The position numbers and the translations under genes were made by a program. This document shows positions 1 to 6,497 of a stretch of 17,325 nt of DNA, piece after piece (within the stretch, counting starts at the first letter, position 1; the number at the start of each line of letters is the position of its first letter). The notes under the pieces are model-generated. The model made no database searches. It saw nothing but the letters and a program-made list of their open reading frames with translations, and was not told the origin of the DNA. Source of the stretch: Bdellovibrio sp. (lineage in GTDB: Bacteria; Bdellovibrionota; Bdellovibrionia; Bdellovibrionales; Bdellovibrionaceae); assembly GCA_017745015.1 (NCBI GenBank), contig JAGIAF010000034.1, forward strand, positions 1 to 17,325, read 5' to 3'.

Positions 1-125
1 ACTCAATGCTTTATATCTTGGGTATGACTTTGGAGTACTCTGGTGGTTTGAACGGTAAAGGGTTTGTTTTCAACAACCCGAATGCAACCAAACACTGCGG
101 TTGTGGCTCTAGCTTCAACGTTTAG
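1..125 (+). CDS. IscA/ErpA-type iron-sulfur cluster assembly protein (C-terminal fragment)
   Basis: Only the last 40 codons are in the window; the gene starts upstream. The readable end contains a Leu-Asn-Gly-Lys-Gly-Phe-Val-Phe-Asn-Asn-Pro-Asn-Ala segment followed by His-Cys-Gly-Cys-Gly-Ser-Ser-Phe and a TAG stop. This is the signature C-terminus of the HesB/IscA/ErpA/SufA family of A-type carriers. The Cys-Gly-Cys pair, together with a third cysteine upstream of the window, binds the Fe-S cluster that is passed to apo-proteins. I cannot tell ErpA from IscA or SufA because the N-terminal part and the upstream neighbours are missing. A strong terminator follows 20 bases after the stop, so this is the end of its transcription unit. 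Confidence 0.88.
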   Translation, partial: SMLYILGMTLEYSGGLNGKGFVFNNPNATKHCGCGSSFNV

Positions 126-145
126 TTTTTAAAATTAAAGCTTCC

Positions 146-177
146 AAAAAGCTCCGCTACAAACGGAGCTTTTTTTT
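146..177 (+). terminator. Rho-independent terminator after the A-type carrier gene
   Basis: GCTCCG (151-156) pairs with CGGAGC (164-169) around a 7-base loop. The stem is extended by the A-run before it and the T-run after it, giving a uridine tail of eight. It lies just downstream of the stop at 125 and separates that gene from the next plus-strand unit. Confidence 0.9.
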
Positions 178-307
178 CGTCCAAATTTATTCTCTTACCA
201 CATTTGTTCGAAGCCCAAGAAACGTCTCCCAAATCTTTGTCTAGAATTTTTCCGTAATTAGGTTTCGCGAGTTAATCAGATTATTATTTAGATTGTTGTG
301 AGGAGCT

Positions 308-694
308 ATGACTTCAATGCGGAACTTTCTAGAGATTCATTGCCTACAAAACTTGATGACGGAATTTGAACTCATCAAAAATCTTAAAACCAAGCCCTTG
401 GAAATCTTTGAATTCGATGATCGCTGCTTTTCTTTTCAAGCACCACAAAAAATGTGCGGCTTGGGATTGTTTGTGCATCTGGAAGGCTTCATGCACATTG
501 CAAACGAAAAGCATGACTTCTATGCTACTGGCAAAGTCACAAGCACTGACACTCTCGAGAGCGAAAAGCTTTCAAAGTACACTATTGAACTTCACCGATT
601 CGATAAATCCCTCTGGGAAGAATTCCGCAAAGCCGTCGAGCAAACTCAGGCAGCCACAGATACCCTATTTAAATCTATGAAGGACAGTGAGTAA
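308..694 (+). CDS. Small cytoplasmic protein of unknown function, coupled to a receiver-TPR gene
   Basis: This encodes 128 residues with no signal peptide and no membrane segment. I do not recognise the family. The middle (Gly-Leu-Gly-Leu-Phe-Val-His-Leu-Glu-Gly, then Tyr-Ala-Thr-Gly-Lys-Val-Thr-Ser, then Tyr-Thr-Ile-Glu-Leu-His-Arg-Phe) reads like alternating beta strands. It is followed by a C-terminal amphipathic helix. The pattern loosely recalls PilZ-like beta-barrels, but the RxxxR and D/NxSxxG c-di-GMP motifs are absent, so I do not call it PilZ. An AGGAG box ends only 2 bases before ATG 308 and 11 bases before the in-frame ATG at 317, so either start is possible. The stop codon TAA overlaps the next ATG by one base (TAATG), so the two genes are translationally coupled and the protein probably works with the receiver-TPR protein. 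Confidence 0.75.
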   Translation: MTSMRNFLEIHCLQNLMTEFELIKNLKTKPLEIFEFDDRCFSFQAPQKMCGLGLFVHLEGFMHIANEKHDFYATGKVTSTDTLESEKLSKYTIELHRFDKSLWEEFRKAVEQTQAATDTLFKSMKDSE

Positions 695-1977
695 TGACTG
701 AACTATCCGCCGTCATCGTCGACAGCTCTGCTTCTTATTGCAACTCCGTAGCGATCTCTCTTAAAGAAATGGGAATTCCACAAGATAGAATATTTATCAC
801 GAAACGCTATGAAGGAGCTGTGGAGTTCATCAACGAAAAGAAGCCCCAGCTTCTGATCACAGAATTTCAAGTGGATGGCAAATTCGGTTTAGAGCTCGTG
901 AACCTGCACGCTTCCCAAAATGCCAACAACATCTCCGTCATCATGACTCACAACAATTCGAGCAGCTCCATTGCGGAAGCCGCTGAGGAGTTGGTGGATG
1001 ACTATATTGTAAAACCCTTCCAATCCGGAATGCTTCACCAGCGCCTGCGCAGTTTGATTAATAAAAAATTGAATCCAAGCGACTACATCCAAAGAATTCG
1101 CGACGGCAAGCAGATGTTAATCGAAGGTCGCCTTCAAGATGCAGAACATTTATTCTCCGAGGCTCTTGGAAAAGAATCGAAGCCCACACTGGCCCATTAC
1201 TATCTTGGATATACAAAATACATCGGAAAAAATCTTTCCGTGGCGAACGCCGAATTTGTCAAAGGCCTGAAGCTGCAGCCCTTGCACTATAAGTGTTTGA
1301 CGGGGAAGTTTGACACTTTCTTTGAGCAGAAGTCCTATGATGAGGCCTATAAAGTTGCGTCTACGATCATCGACAACTACCCCATCGGTCCGAAACGCCT
1401 GGCTAATCTTTTTATCTCGGCAGTTTTCTCTGGACAATTGGATGCCGTGCCTGAGTACTTCAAGTTATTTGCTGAATTAGATCACAAGCCACCCGAGCTG
1501 CGTAAAGTCTTCGCAGCCGCTCTATTCACTGCGGGCCGCTCACAAATAAATCGCCAGGACCTCGCAAAGGCCGGGGAATGTTTTGAGTTGGGTATTAAAG
1601 TTATAGGACCAGATCCAGAGTACTTAACGAAAGTGATCAAGGTTCTTCTGAAGACGGATGCCATGGGCCATCGTCATGCTTCAAAAATACTACAGCAATT
1701 TCCCAACACCCAAATCGGTACGAAAGCTTTTGAAAACTTGCAGTTCCTTGTTCAATGCAAAATCTTGCCTGTAGGAGATCTGATTGATCGCGGCCGCAAG
1801 TTGGCTGCCAACAAGCGATTAGATGCCGAATCTTACGAAGTGTTTGTGAACATCCTCTTGGAGAATCGCAAAATCACTCTCGCGGAAGATATCACTGCAA
1901 AGGCATTAAAAGAATATCCAGAAATGCGCGACACGCTTTCTATGATATACGAAAAATTTCAAGGAATTATATCTTAG
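694..1977 (+). CDS. Receiver domain-TPR protein with Asp-to-Glu phospho-site
   Basis: This encodes 427 residues. Residues 1 to about 125 form a CheY-like receiver: the acidic pocket residue is D10 (one Asp where CheY has two), the conserved Thr is T85 and the Lys is K107 in a Val-Lys-Pro-Phe motif. The position aligned with the CheY phospho-acceptor is Glu57 (Leu-Leu-Ile-Thr-Glu-Phe), not Asp. Receivers with Glu here are often locked in a phosphorylated-like state or regulated without phosphorylation. Residues from about 135 to the end are all-helical with TPR-like repeats, for example Ala-Glu-His-Leu-Phe-Ser-Glu-Ala-Leu and Tyr-Tyr-Leu-Gly-Tyr. There is no DNA-binding or enzymatic output domain, so the likely output is protein-protein scaffolding. 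It overlaps the upstream small gene by one base and converges on the hydrolase gene with a 4-base overlap at the stops. Confidence 0.88.
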   Translation: MTELSAVIVDSSASYCNSVAISLKEMGIPQDRIFITKRYEGAVEFINEKKPQLLITEFQVDGKFGLELVNLHASQNANNISVIMTHNNSSSSIAEAAEELVDDYIVKPFQSGMLHQRLRSLINKKLNPSDYIQRIRDGKQMLIEGRLQDAEHLFSEALGKESKPTLAHYYLGYTKYIGKNLSVANAEFVKGLKLQPLHYKCLTGKFDTFFEQKSYDEAYKVASTIIDNYPIGPKRLANLFISAVFSGQLDAVPEYFKLFAELDHKPPELRKVFAAALFTAGRSQINRQDLAKAGECFELGIKVIGPDPEYLTKVIKVLLKTDAMGHRHASKILQQFPNTQIGTKAFENLQFLVQCKILPVGDLIDRGRKLAANKRLDAESYEVFVNILLENRKITLAEDITAKALKEYPEMRDTLSMIYEKFQGIIS

Positions 1978-2783
1978 GCAGCGAGAGCTGCCTCAATGAA
2001 TTCACGAATGTGCTGAGAGATCAATTCCGGCTGAGTTTTAATAGCCAAATGCCCACATCCCGTCACCACGATCACATCGTCACAGCCAATGTGCGAAGCA
2101 AATTTCTTATAGGCTTCCTTATTGAAAAGCAGATCCTGCTCATCAAAGATCAAACGACATTCGCCACGATAGTTGAACAACTTTCTATTCCAATACTGCC
2201 AGTCTTCTGAACGTAAGATCCACGAGAAGTGATGAATCATATGCGCCACAAATTGTAATTTACGACCTTTGAGGTTTTCTACGCCGGCAGCACCTTCAGA
2301 GCGTTCATCGCGGAAAATCTGCGCCGCACGTTTTAAGAAAGCGGCTCCCATCGGAGTCGACAACATCACGTAGATACTTTTCAAATTCAGCGGAATGGAA
2401 AAGAAGAAGCGCAGCTCCTTTGGCAAAAAGTGCTTCACCGGGTCCGCCACCATTGGATTGATCAAAGCCACTGTTTTTACCAAGTTTGGATGTTGCGCTG
2501 CTAAGGCCCAGCTTAAAGCTCCGCCATAACTGAGTCCTGCGATATTCACTTTTTCACCTGGGAAATTTTCAGAGATGAACTTAGCCAACACTTCAACTTG
2601 CACAGTGAAGAACAGCTTATCGCTACTCATATAGACATGACTCAAATTCGGAACGACCACGCGGTAATTCTGTGACAGTGACTCTGCCACGGAATCCCAA
2701 TGGTGAATGCTTCCGCCATAACCATGCAGAAGCAATAAAGTGGGCCCTTGCCCTCGCTGTCGGTAAGTAATCTTGTGAGACAT
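1974..2783 (-). CDS. Alpha/beta-hydrolase fold protein
   Basis: This encodes 269 residues with no signal peptide. The oxyanion motif His-Gly-Tyr-Gly-Gly is at 20-24. The nucleophile elbow Gly-Leu-Ser-Tyr-Gly-Gly puts the catalytic serine at S85. The likely acid is D217 (Asp-Glu-Gln-Asp-Leu-Leu-Phe) and the likely base is H245 (Gly-Cys-Gly-His-Leu). An aromatic-rich insert from about 118 to 205 would be the lid over the active site. The fold and triad are clear, but the substrate cannot be read; it could be an esterase, a lipase-like enzyme or a C-C hydrolase. It is the last gene of the minus-strand run, 61 bases downstream of the ferredoxin gene. Its start codon is embedded in a perfect inverted repeat, and the spacing to any Shine-Dalgarno sequence is poor, so translation may be controlled by structure. 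Confidence 0.9.
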   Translation of the reverse strand: MSHKITYRQRGQGPTLLLLHGYGGSIHHWDSVAESLSQNYRVVVPNLSHVYMSSDKLFFTVQVEVLAKFISENFPGEKVNIAGLSYGGALSWALAAQHPNLVKTVALINPMVADPVKHFLPKELRFFFSIPLNLKSIYVMLSTPMGAAFLKRAAQIFRDERSEGAAGVENLKGRKLQFVAHMIHHFSWILRSEDWQYWNRKLFNYRGECRLIFDEQDLLFNKEAYKKFASHIGCDDVIVVTGCGHLAIKTQPELISQHIREFIEAALAA

Positions 2784-2804
2784 GTTCCGATCTTATCGGA
2801 ACAT
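2782..2804. repeat. Perfect 10-bp inverted repeat across the hydrolase start codon
   Basis: ATGTTCCGAT (2782-2791), a 3-base spacer CTT, then ATCGGAACAT (2795-2804). In the minus-strand mRNA the two arms form a 10-bp hairpin whose distal arm contains the first two bases of the hydrolase ATG. Reading the same mRNA from 2804 gives ATG-TTC-CGA-TAA, a three-codon open frame just before the real start. It could equally be an operator for a dimeric regulator. Confidence 0.85.
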
Positions 2805-2823
2805 CTTCTTTGGCAATGAACTC

Positions 2824-2844
2824 GACCTAAGACTGAGTTAGGTC
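2824..2844. repeat. 7-bp inverted repeat after the ferredoxin stop
   Basis: GACCTAA (2824-2830) and TTAGGTC (2838-2844) flank a 7-base loop directly next to the ferredoxin stop codon. No uridine tract follows on the minus strand, so a true intrinsic terminator is doubtful. It could act as a 3' stabilising hairpin or a weak attenuator before the hydrolase gene. Confidence 0.55.
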
Positions 2845-3555
2845 TTAGTTCTGCTTCTTTTGATCGTTTTGTTGCGACGGTTTTTGCTGTTGCTGCTGCT
2901 GAGTTTTTTGTTGTTTCGGCTGATTGTGCTGAGGCCTGTTGTGTTGTTTTTGCCCCTGCTGTTGACCTTGCGCCTTTTGCTGGTGCTGCTGTCCACCACC
3001 CTGCTTAGGCTTGCCTTGCTGTTTTTGCTTATGTTGGCCCTGTTGATTGCGTTGCTGTTGTTGTTGTTGCGGCGGACGCGGTTGTTGCCGTTGCTGCTGT
3101 TGTGGCTGACCTTCACCAGAAGCTTTCGCCTCTTTTTGCTGAGGCTGTTGAGCCTGTTGCATTTCATCAACTTTTTCATCCAACAACATCGTGTCGTTCA
3201 CGGCTTTGGATTCAACTTGCTTGTTCGTACGGAAACCACGGATTTTCTTCGTTTGATTTTCCGCACGCTCTACCTGTTCCGTCAAATCAACAGTCACGTC
3301 ACCAAAGCAACGAACTTGGCAGCTCAGACGGCGGCCATCGATAAAGTAGTTCGTACCGATCAAGCTCAACTCCGCTTTACCCGGAGGCAGCACATTGTTG
3401 TCACCTTCAGAGATGCGCACGCGACATTCTGCACAGGATGGAACACCCTTGCAGATTGAACGGATCTCAAGCTGATTTTCTGTCGCAATCTGCAAAAGGG
3501 ATTTATCGGGAGTCCCCTCAACTTCAATATTCTGCGGAAGAAATTTAATTTTCAT
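2845..3555 (-). CDS. 2Fe-2S ferredoxin with a glutamine-rich C-terminal tail
   Basis: This encodes 236 residues from ATG 3555. An AAGGA box stands about 9 bases before this codon; the longer frame to 3606 has no such support and would run through a palindrome. Residues 1 to about 95 are a plant/adrenodoxin-type 2Fe-2S domain: C35-x5-C41-x2-C44 and C79 in Arg-Arg-Leu-Ser-Cys-Gln-Val-Arg, with an extra C83. This should carry one electron between redox partners in the cytoplasm. After a linker, residues 132-236 are low complexity: about 50 of 105 residues are Gln, the rest mostly Lys, Arg, Pro, Gly, His and Asn, with no aromatic residue. Such a tail is unusual on a ferredoxin and is predicted to be disordered and basic, perhaps binding nucleic acid or acidic surfaces. 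Its redox partner is not evident from the neighbours. Confidence 0.9.
   Translation of the reverse strand: MKIKFLPQNIEVEGTPDKSLLQIATENQLEIRSICKGVPSCAECRVRISEGDNNVLPPGKAELSLIGTNYFIDGRRLSCQVRCFGDVTVDLTEQVERAENQTKKIRGFRTNKQVESKAVNDTMLLDEKVDEMQQAQQPQQKEAKASGEGQPQQQQRQQPRPPQQQQQQRNQQGQHKQKQQGKPKQGGGQQHQQKAQGQQQGQKQHNRPQHNQPKQQKTQQQQQQKPSQQNDQKKQN
2848..3162. repeat. Low-complexity CAA/CAG-rich tract inside the ferredoxin gene
   Basis: On the minus strand this stretch is a mix of CAA and CAG glutamine codons interrupted by Lys, Arg, Pro, Gly and His codons. The longest pure glutamine runs are six codons. Because CAA and CAG are mixed, it is not a clean trinucleotide tract. The plus strand of the same stretch reads as an artificial leucine-rich frame. 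Confidence 0.8.
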
Positions 3556-3568
3556 ACTCAAGATCCTT

Positions 3569-3581
3569 GGTGCCTGGCACC
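3569..3581. repeat. GGTGCC-T-GGCACC palindrome upstream of the ferredoxin ribosome-binding site
   Basis: GGTGCC and GGCACC flank a single T. On the minus strand an AAAA run precedes it and the ferredoxin AAGGA box directly follows it. A near-identical element stands at 10720-10744, so this seems to be one copy of an interspersed intergenic palindrome. Confidence 0.7.
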
Positions 3582-3604
3582 TTTTGGTTACACGCCGCAC
3601 CCCC

Positions 3605-3625
3605 AAAAGGTACGGCGTACCTTTT
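3605..3625 (-). terminator. Palindromic hairpin overlapping the tyrS stop
   Basis: AAAAGGTAC (3605-3613) and GTACCTTTT (3617-3625) are perfect 9-base arms around GGC. It overlaps the tyrS stop codon. On the minus strand the descending arm ends in four uridines and is followed by a G-run, so termination is probably partial, allowing read-through into the ferredoxin gene. The symmetrical A/T ends mean it could work in both directions. Confidence 0.5.
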
Positions 3626-4859
3626 ATTTAACGATGACTTTTGCGAACTTTGTTTTGCTGCCTTTGATGACTTTGTTATGCAAAGCCTCTGCAGAAAGTT
3701 TAGCTTTCGCGTCTATCACTTTTTGCCCGTCGATTTGTACGGCGCCACCTTGGACCATACGGTTGCCTTCGCTGTTTGAAGCAGCAAAGCCCAACTTAAC
3801 CAGCAACTGAGCGACACCCATGCCTTCGGCAGGGATGTCAGATTTATTCAATTCAAAATTCGGGATATCGTCTGGCAAACCTTTATCTACAAAGATACGG
3901 TTGAATTCATCTTCTGCCGCCTGTGCTGCTTCGGCGGAGTGGAAGCGTTTGATGATGAATTTCGCTAAGTTCACTTTCACTTCGCGTGGATGTTTCTTTT
4001 TATCCGCCACGTCTTGTCTCAACTGAACAAGTTCAGCTGCTGTGATATCCGTCAAAAGTTCATACCAACGATACATCAAGTCGTCAGAGATCTTCATTGT
4101 CTTACCGAACATGTCCTTCGGAGTGTCGACAACAGAGATATAGTTATCCAATGATTTGGACATTTTATTGACGCCGTCGATACCTTCAAGGATCGGCATC
4201 GTCAAAATACATTGTGGCTCTTGGCCATAAGCAGATTGCATCGAACGGCCCACCAAAAGATTGAACTTCTGGTCTGTACCACCCAACTCTACGTCAGCTT
4301 TCAAGGCCACAGAGTCATAACCTTGAGTCAATGGATACAAGAATTCATGGATTGCAATCGGAGTACCGGCTTTATAGCGTTTCGTGAAATCGTCACGCTC
4401 AAGCATTTGCGCAACTGTGTATTGAGCAGCCATTTTGATAAACTCACCTGGAGTCATCTTGCCGATCCAAGAAGAGTTGTAAACGATCTCGGTCTTTTGC
4501 GGATCTAGAATCTTAAAGATTTGCTTAGCGTACGTGCGACCGTTCTCTTCGATCTCTTCACGAGAAAGAACCGGACGAGTCGTGCTCTTACCAGTGGGAT
4601 CACCGATCGTCGCCGTAAAGTCACCGATCAAGAAAATCACGTGGTGACCCAAATCTTGGAACGTCTTCAATTTATTGATTACAACAGTGTGACCAATGTG
4701 AATGTCGGGACGAGTTGGGTCTGCACCCAACTTAATACGAAGCGGAGTATTAGTCTCTTTAGAGCGCTTCAATTTCTTAAGCATCTCTTCGTCATTGATG
4801 AACTCAGCAACACCAAACTTAATTCGTTCTAACTGTTCCTTAGGATCCAAAAAACTCAT
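3624..4859 (-). CDS. tyrS: Tyrosyl-tRNA synthetase
   Basis: This encodes 411 residues and charges tRNA-Tyr with tyrosine in the cytoplasm. The class I signatures are intact: His-Ile-Gly-His at 54-57 and Lys-Met-Ser-Lys-Ser at 232-236. The Gly-Gly-Thr-Asp-Gln-Lys-Phe-Asn segment at 193-200 lies in the catalytic Rossmann core. Residues from about 345 to the end (Gly-Gly-Ala-Val-Gln-Ile-Asp-Gly) are the C-terminal S4 RNA-binding domain. The HIGH variant and overall length match the type 2 bacterial TyrRS group rather than the E. coli TyrS type. It follows rny by 47 bases. The region just upstream has no strong Shine-Dalgarno sequence, only a GGAAAAT heptamer series, so translation may be modest or coupled. 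No T-box leader is visible. Confidence 0.97.
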   Translation of the reverse strand: MSFLDPKEQLERIKFGVAEFINDEEMLKKLKRSKETNTPLRIKLGADPTRPDIHIGHTVVINKLKTFQDLGHHVIFLIGDFTATIGDPTGKSTTRPVLSREEIEENGRTYAKQIFKILDPQKTEIVYNSSWIGKMTPGEFIKMAAQYTVAQMLERDDFTKRYKAGTPIAIHEFLYPLTQGYDSVALKADVELGGTDQKFNLLVGRSMQSAYGQEPQCILTMPILEGIDGVNKMSKSLDNYISVVDTPKDMFGKTMKISDDLMYRWYELLTDITAAELVQLRQDVADKKKHPREVKVNLAKFIIKRFHSAEAAQAAEDEFNRIFVDKGLPDDIPNFELNKSDIPAEGMGVAQLLVKLGFAASNSEGNRMVQGGAVQIDGQKVIDAKAKLSAEALHNKVIKGSKTKFAKVIVK

Positions 4860-4864
4860 ACCAC

Positions 4865-4888
4865 ATTTTCCATTTTCGATTTTCGATT
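4865..4888. repeat. Tandem heptamer repeat in the rny-tyrS gap
   Basis: ATTTTCC, ATTTTCG, ATTTTCG and a partial ATT lie head to tail, giving about 3.4 copies of a 7-base unit. In the mRNA they read CGAAAAT, CGAAAAT, GGAAAAT directly before the tyrS start. Copy-number change would alter the translation initiation region. Confidence 0.7.
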
Positions 4889-4906
4889 CTCGGCCGGCAA
4901 AGCAGG

Positions 4907-6472
4907 CTATCGAGCATGCTCCACACTACGAGTCTCACGAACAACCGTCACCTTAACCTGGCCGGCTTGTGGAACTTCACGTTCGATCTTACGAGCGATA
5001 TCGCGAGAAAGCATCACAGCTTGGTCATCAGTGACTTTGCTTGATTCAACAAGAACGCGAACATCTTTACCGGCTTGAAGAGCCAAAGTTTTTAGAACGC
5101 CGTCGAAGCTGTTGCCGATGCTTTCAAGGTCTTCCAAACGGTGGATGAAGGAATCCATCTGTGGACGGCGAGCACCTGGGCGCGCGCTCGACAAGATGTA
5201 AGCAGCATGAACAATCCAAGCTAAGATCGAGTGAGGTTTTTCTTCTTCGTCGTGAGCACGGATCGCGTGGCACACGTCTTCAGATTCGCTGTATTTCTTA
5301 GCGGCTTCAGCACCTACAGTTGCGTAACTGCCTTCAACTGTGTGATCAATTGCTTTACCGATGTTGTGCAATAGACCTGCACGACGAGCCAACTTCACGT
5401 TGAAGCCCAACTCACCCGCAAGAAGACCTGCGATGTTGGCAACTTCCAAAGATTGGTTTAAAGCATTTTGACCTTGGTAGCTACGGTATTTCAAGCCACC
5501 GATGATTTTGATCAACTCAGGATGCATGTTCGGAATACCAAGTTCCATCACATGACGTTCGCCTTCTTCTTTGATCGATTTCATCAATTCGTTACGCTGC
5601 TTTTCAGTCACTTCTTCGATACGTGCTGGATGAACGCGGCCGTCTTCCATCAATTTCTCGATAGTACGACGAGCTAGTTCACGGCGAACCGGATCGAAAC
5701 CAGAGATCACCACTGCCTCTGGAGTATCGTCGACGATCAAATCCACGCCACAGTGAGCTTCCAACGTACGGATGTTACGTCCCTCACGACCAATGATTTT
5801 ACCTTTCATCTCGTCGTTTGGAAGAGCTAGTACGCTCACAGTTCTTTCCGAAGTGAACTCAGAGGCAAAGCGTGAAAGCGCTGTCGCCAAGATACGTTTA
5901 GCTTTAATTTCAGATTCTTTTTGAGCTGCTTCTTCGATTTGTGTGATCTTTTTAGAAGCTTCTGCTTTTGCTTCGTCTTCAAGAGCCGTTAACAATTGGC
6001 GTTTTGCTTCTTCTTGTGACATAGCCGCTACCGACTCCAGCTTCTGTCTCAACTCACCGATGTGAGTCTCGCCTTTCTTCTCAAGTTCTTTTACGCGGTT
6101 TTCAGAGATCGCGATTTTTTCTTCACGGTCTTTCAACGAGCCCAGGTAGCGTTCGTTTTCTTCCATCTTTTGTTTGAACTGCTGTTCGATTTCCTTCAAA
6201 CGGCGATCCAACTGAGATTCTTTGTTTTTCAAAGTTGAATTTTGTTTGTGGATGTCGGCTTCAACGTTCTTACGAGCGCGGCCTTCGAAATCTTTAGCGC
6301 GTGTTTCAGCATCTTTCTTCAACTTCGCAGCTTCAGACTTCGCTTTGTTCACGATACGCTCAGCTTCGACGCGTGCTGATTTTTTGCTATTGTTGTCCTG
6401 GATTCTTTTCACCATGAACACAATGAAACCGCCCACAAGCAAACAGATAATTGCGGTAATTAAAATTTCCAT
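4907..6472 (-). CDS. rny: RNase Y homologue with degenerate HD active site
   Basis: This encodes 521 residues, the normal RNase Y length. Residues 3-22 form the N-terminal membrane anchor and about 25-195 a long charged coiled coil. A KH domain follows with an intact GxxG loop (Ile-Ile-Gly-Arg-Glu-Gly, G228 to G231). The HD domain occupies about 335-430, then the conserved C-terminal domain ending Val-Arg-Glu-Thr-Arg-Ser-Val-Glu. RNase Y is the membrane-bound endoribonuclease that starts mRNA decay in many bacteria. Here the HD domain departs from the family at its metal ligands: family Gln/Lys-His-Ser is Asn-Gln-Ser (Q340), His-Asp is His-Asn (N370), and Ala-Ala-Asp is Ala-Ala-Tyr (Y425). 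In addition the His in Gly-Ser-His is Y383, and the second His of His-His-Gly-Asp is D408. I checked these codons in the nucleotide sequence. The rest is well conserved, so it appears selected but probably non-catalytic. An AGGAG box lies 9 bases before the ATG. Confidence 0.96.
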   Translation of the reverse strand: MEILITAIICLLVGGFIVFMVKRIQDNNSKKSARVEAERIVNKAKSEAAKLKKDAETRAKDFEGRARKNVEADIHKQNSTLKNKESQLDRRLKEIEQQFKQKMEENERYLGSLKDREEKIAISENRVKELEKKGETHIGELRQKLESVAAMSQEEAKRQLLTALEDEAKAEASKKITQIEEAAQKESEIKAKRILATALSRFASEFTSERTVSVLALPNDEMKGKIIGREGRNIRTLEAHCGVDLIVDDTPEAVVISGFDPVRRELARRTIEKLMEDGRVHPARIEEVTEKQRNELMKSIKEEGERHVMELGIPNMHPELIKIIGGLKYRSYQGQNALNQSLEVANIAGLLAGELGFNVKLARRAGLLHNIGKAIDHTVEGSYATVGAEAAKKYSESEDVCHAIRAHDEEEKPHSILAWIVHAAYILSSARPGARRPQMDSFIHRLEDLESIGNSFDGVLKTLALQAGKDVRVLVESSKVTDDQAVMLSRDIARKIEREVPQAGQVKVTVVRETRSVEHAR

Positions 6473-6497
6473 GTTCCTTTACTCCTACCAAAGGCCC

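Noticed and set aside
2860..3459. Long plus-strand leucine-rich open frame opposite the ferredoxin gene
   Set aside because: It is the complement of the glutamine-rich tract (CAG/CAA read as CTG/TTG). It has no ribosome-binding site, and the minus-strand frame carries the real ferredoxin motifs.
3556..3606. N-terminal extension of the ferredoxin frame to 3606
   Set aside because: The extension would translate the GGTGCC palindrome. A proper ribosome-binding site precedes ATG 3555, and ferredoxin similarity starts there.
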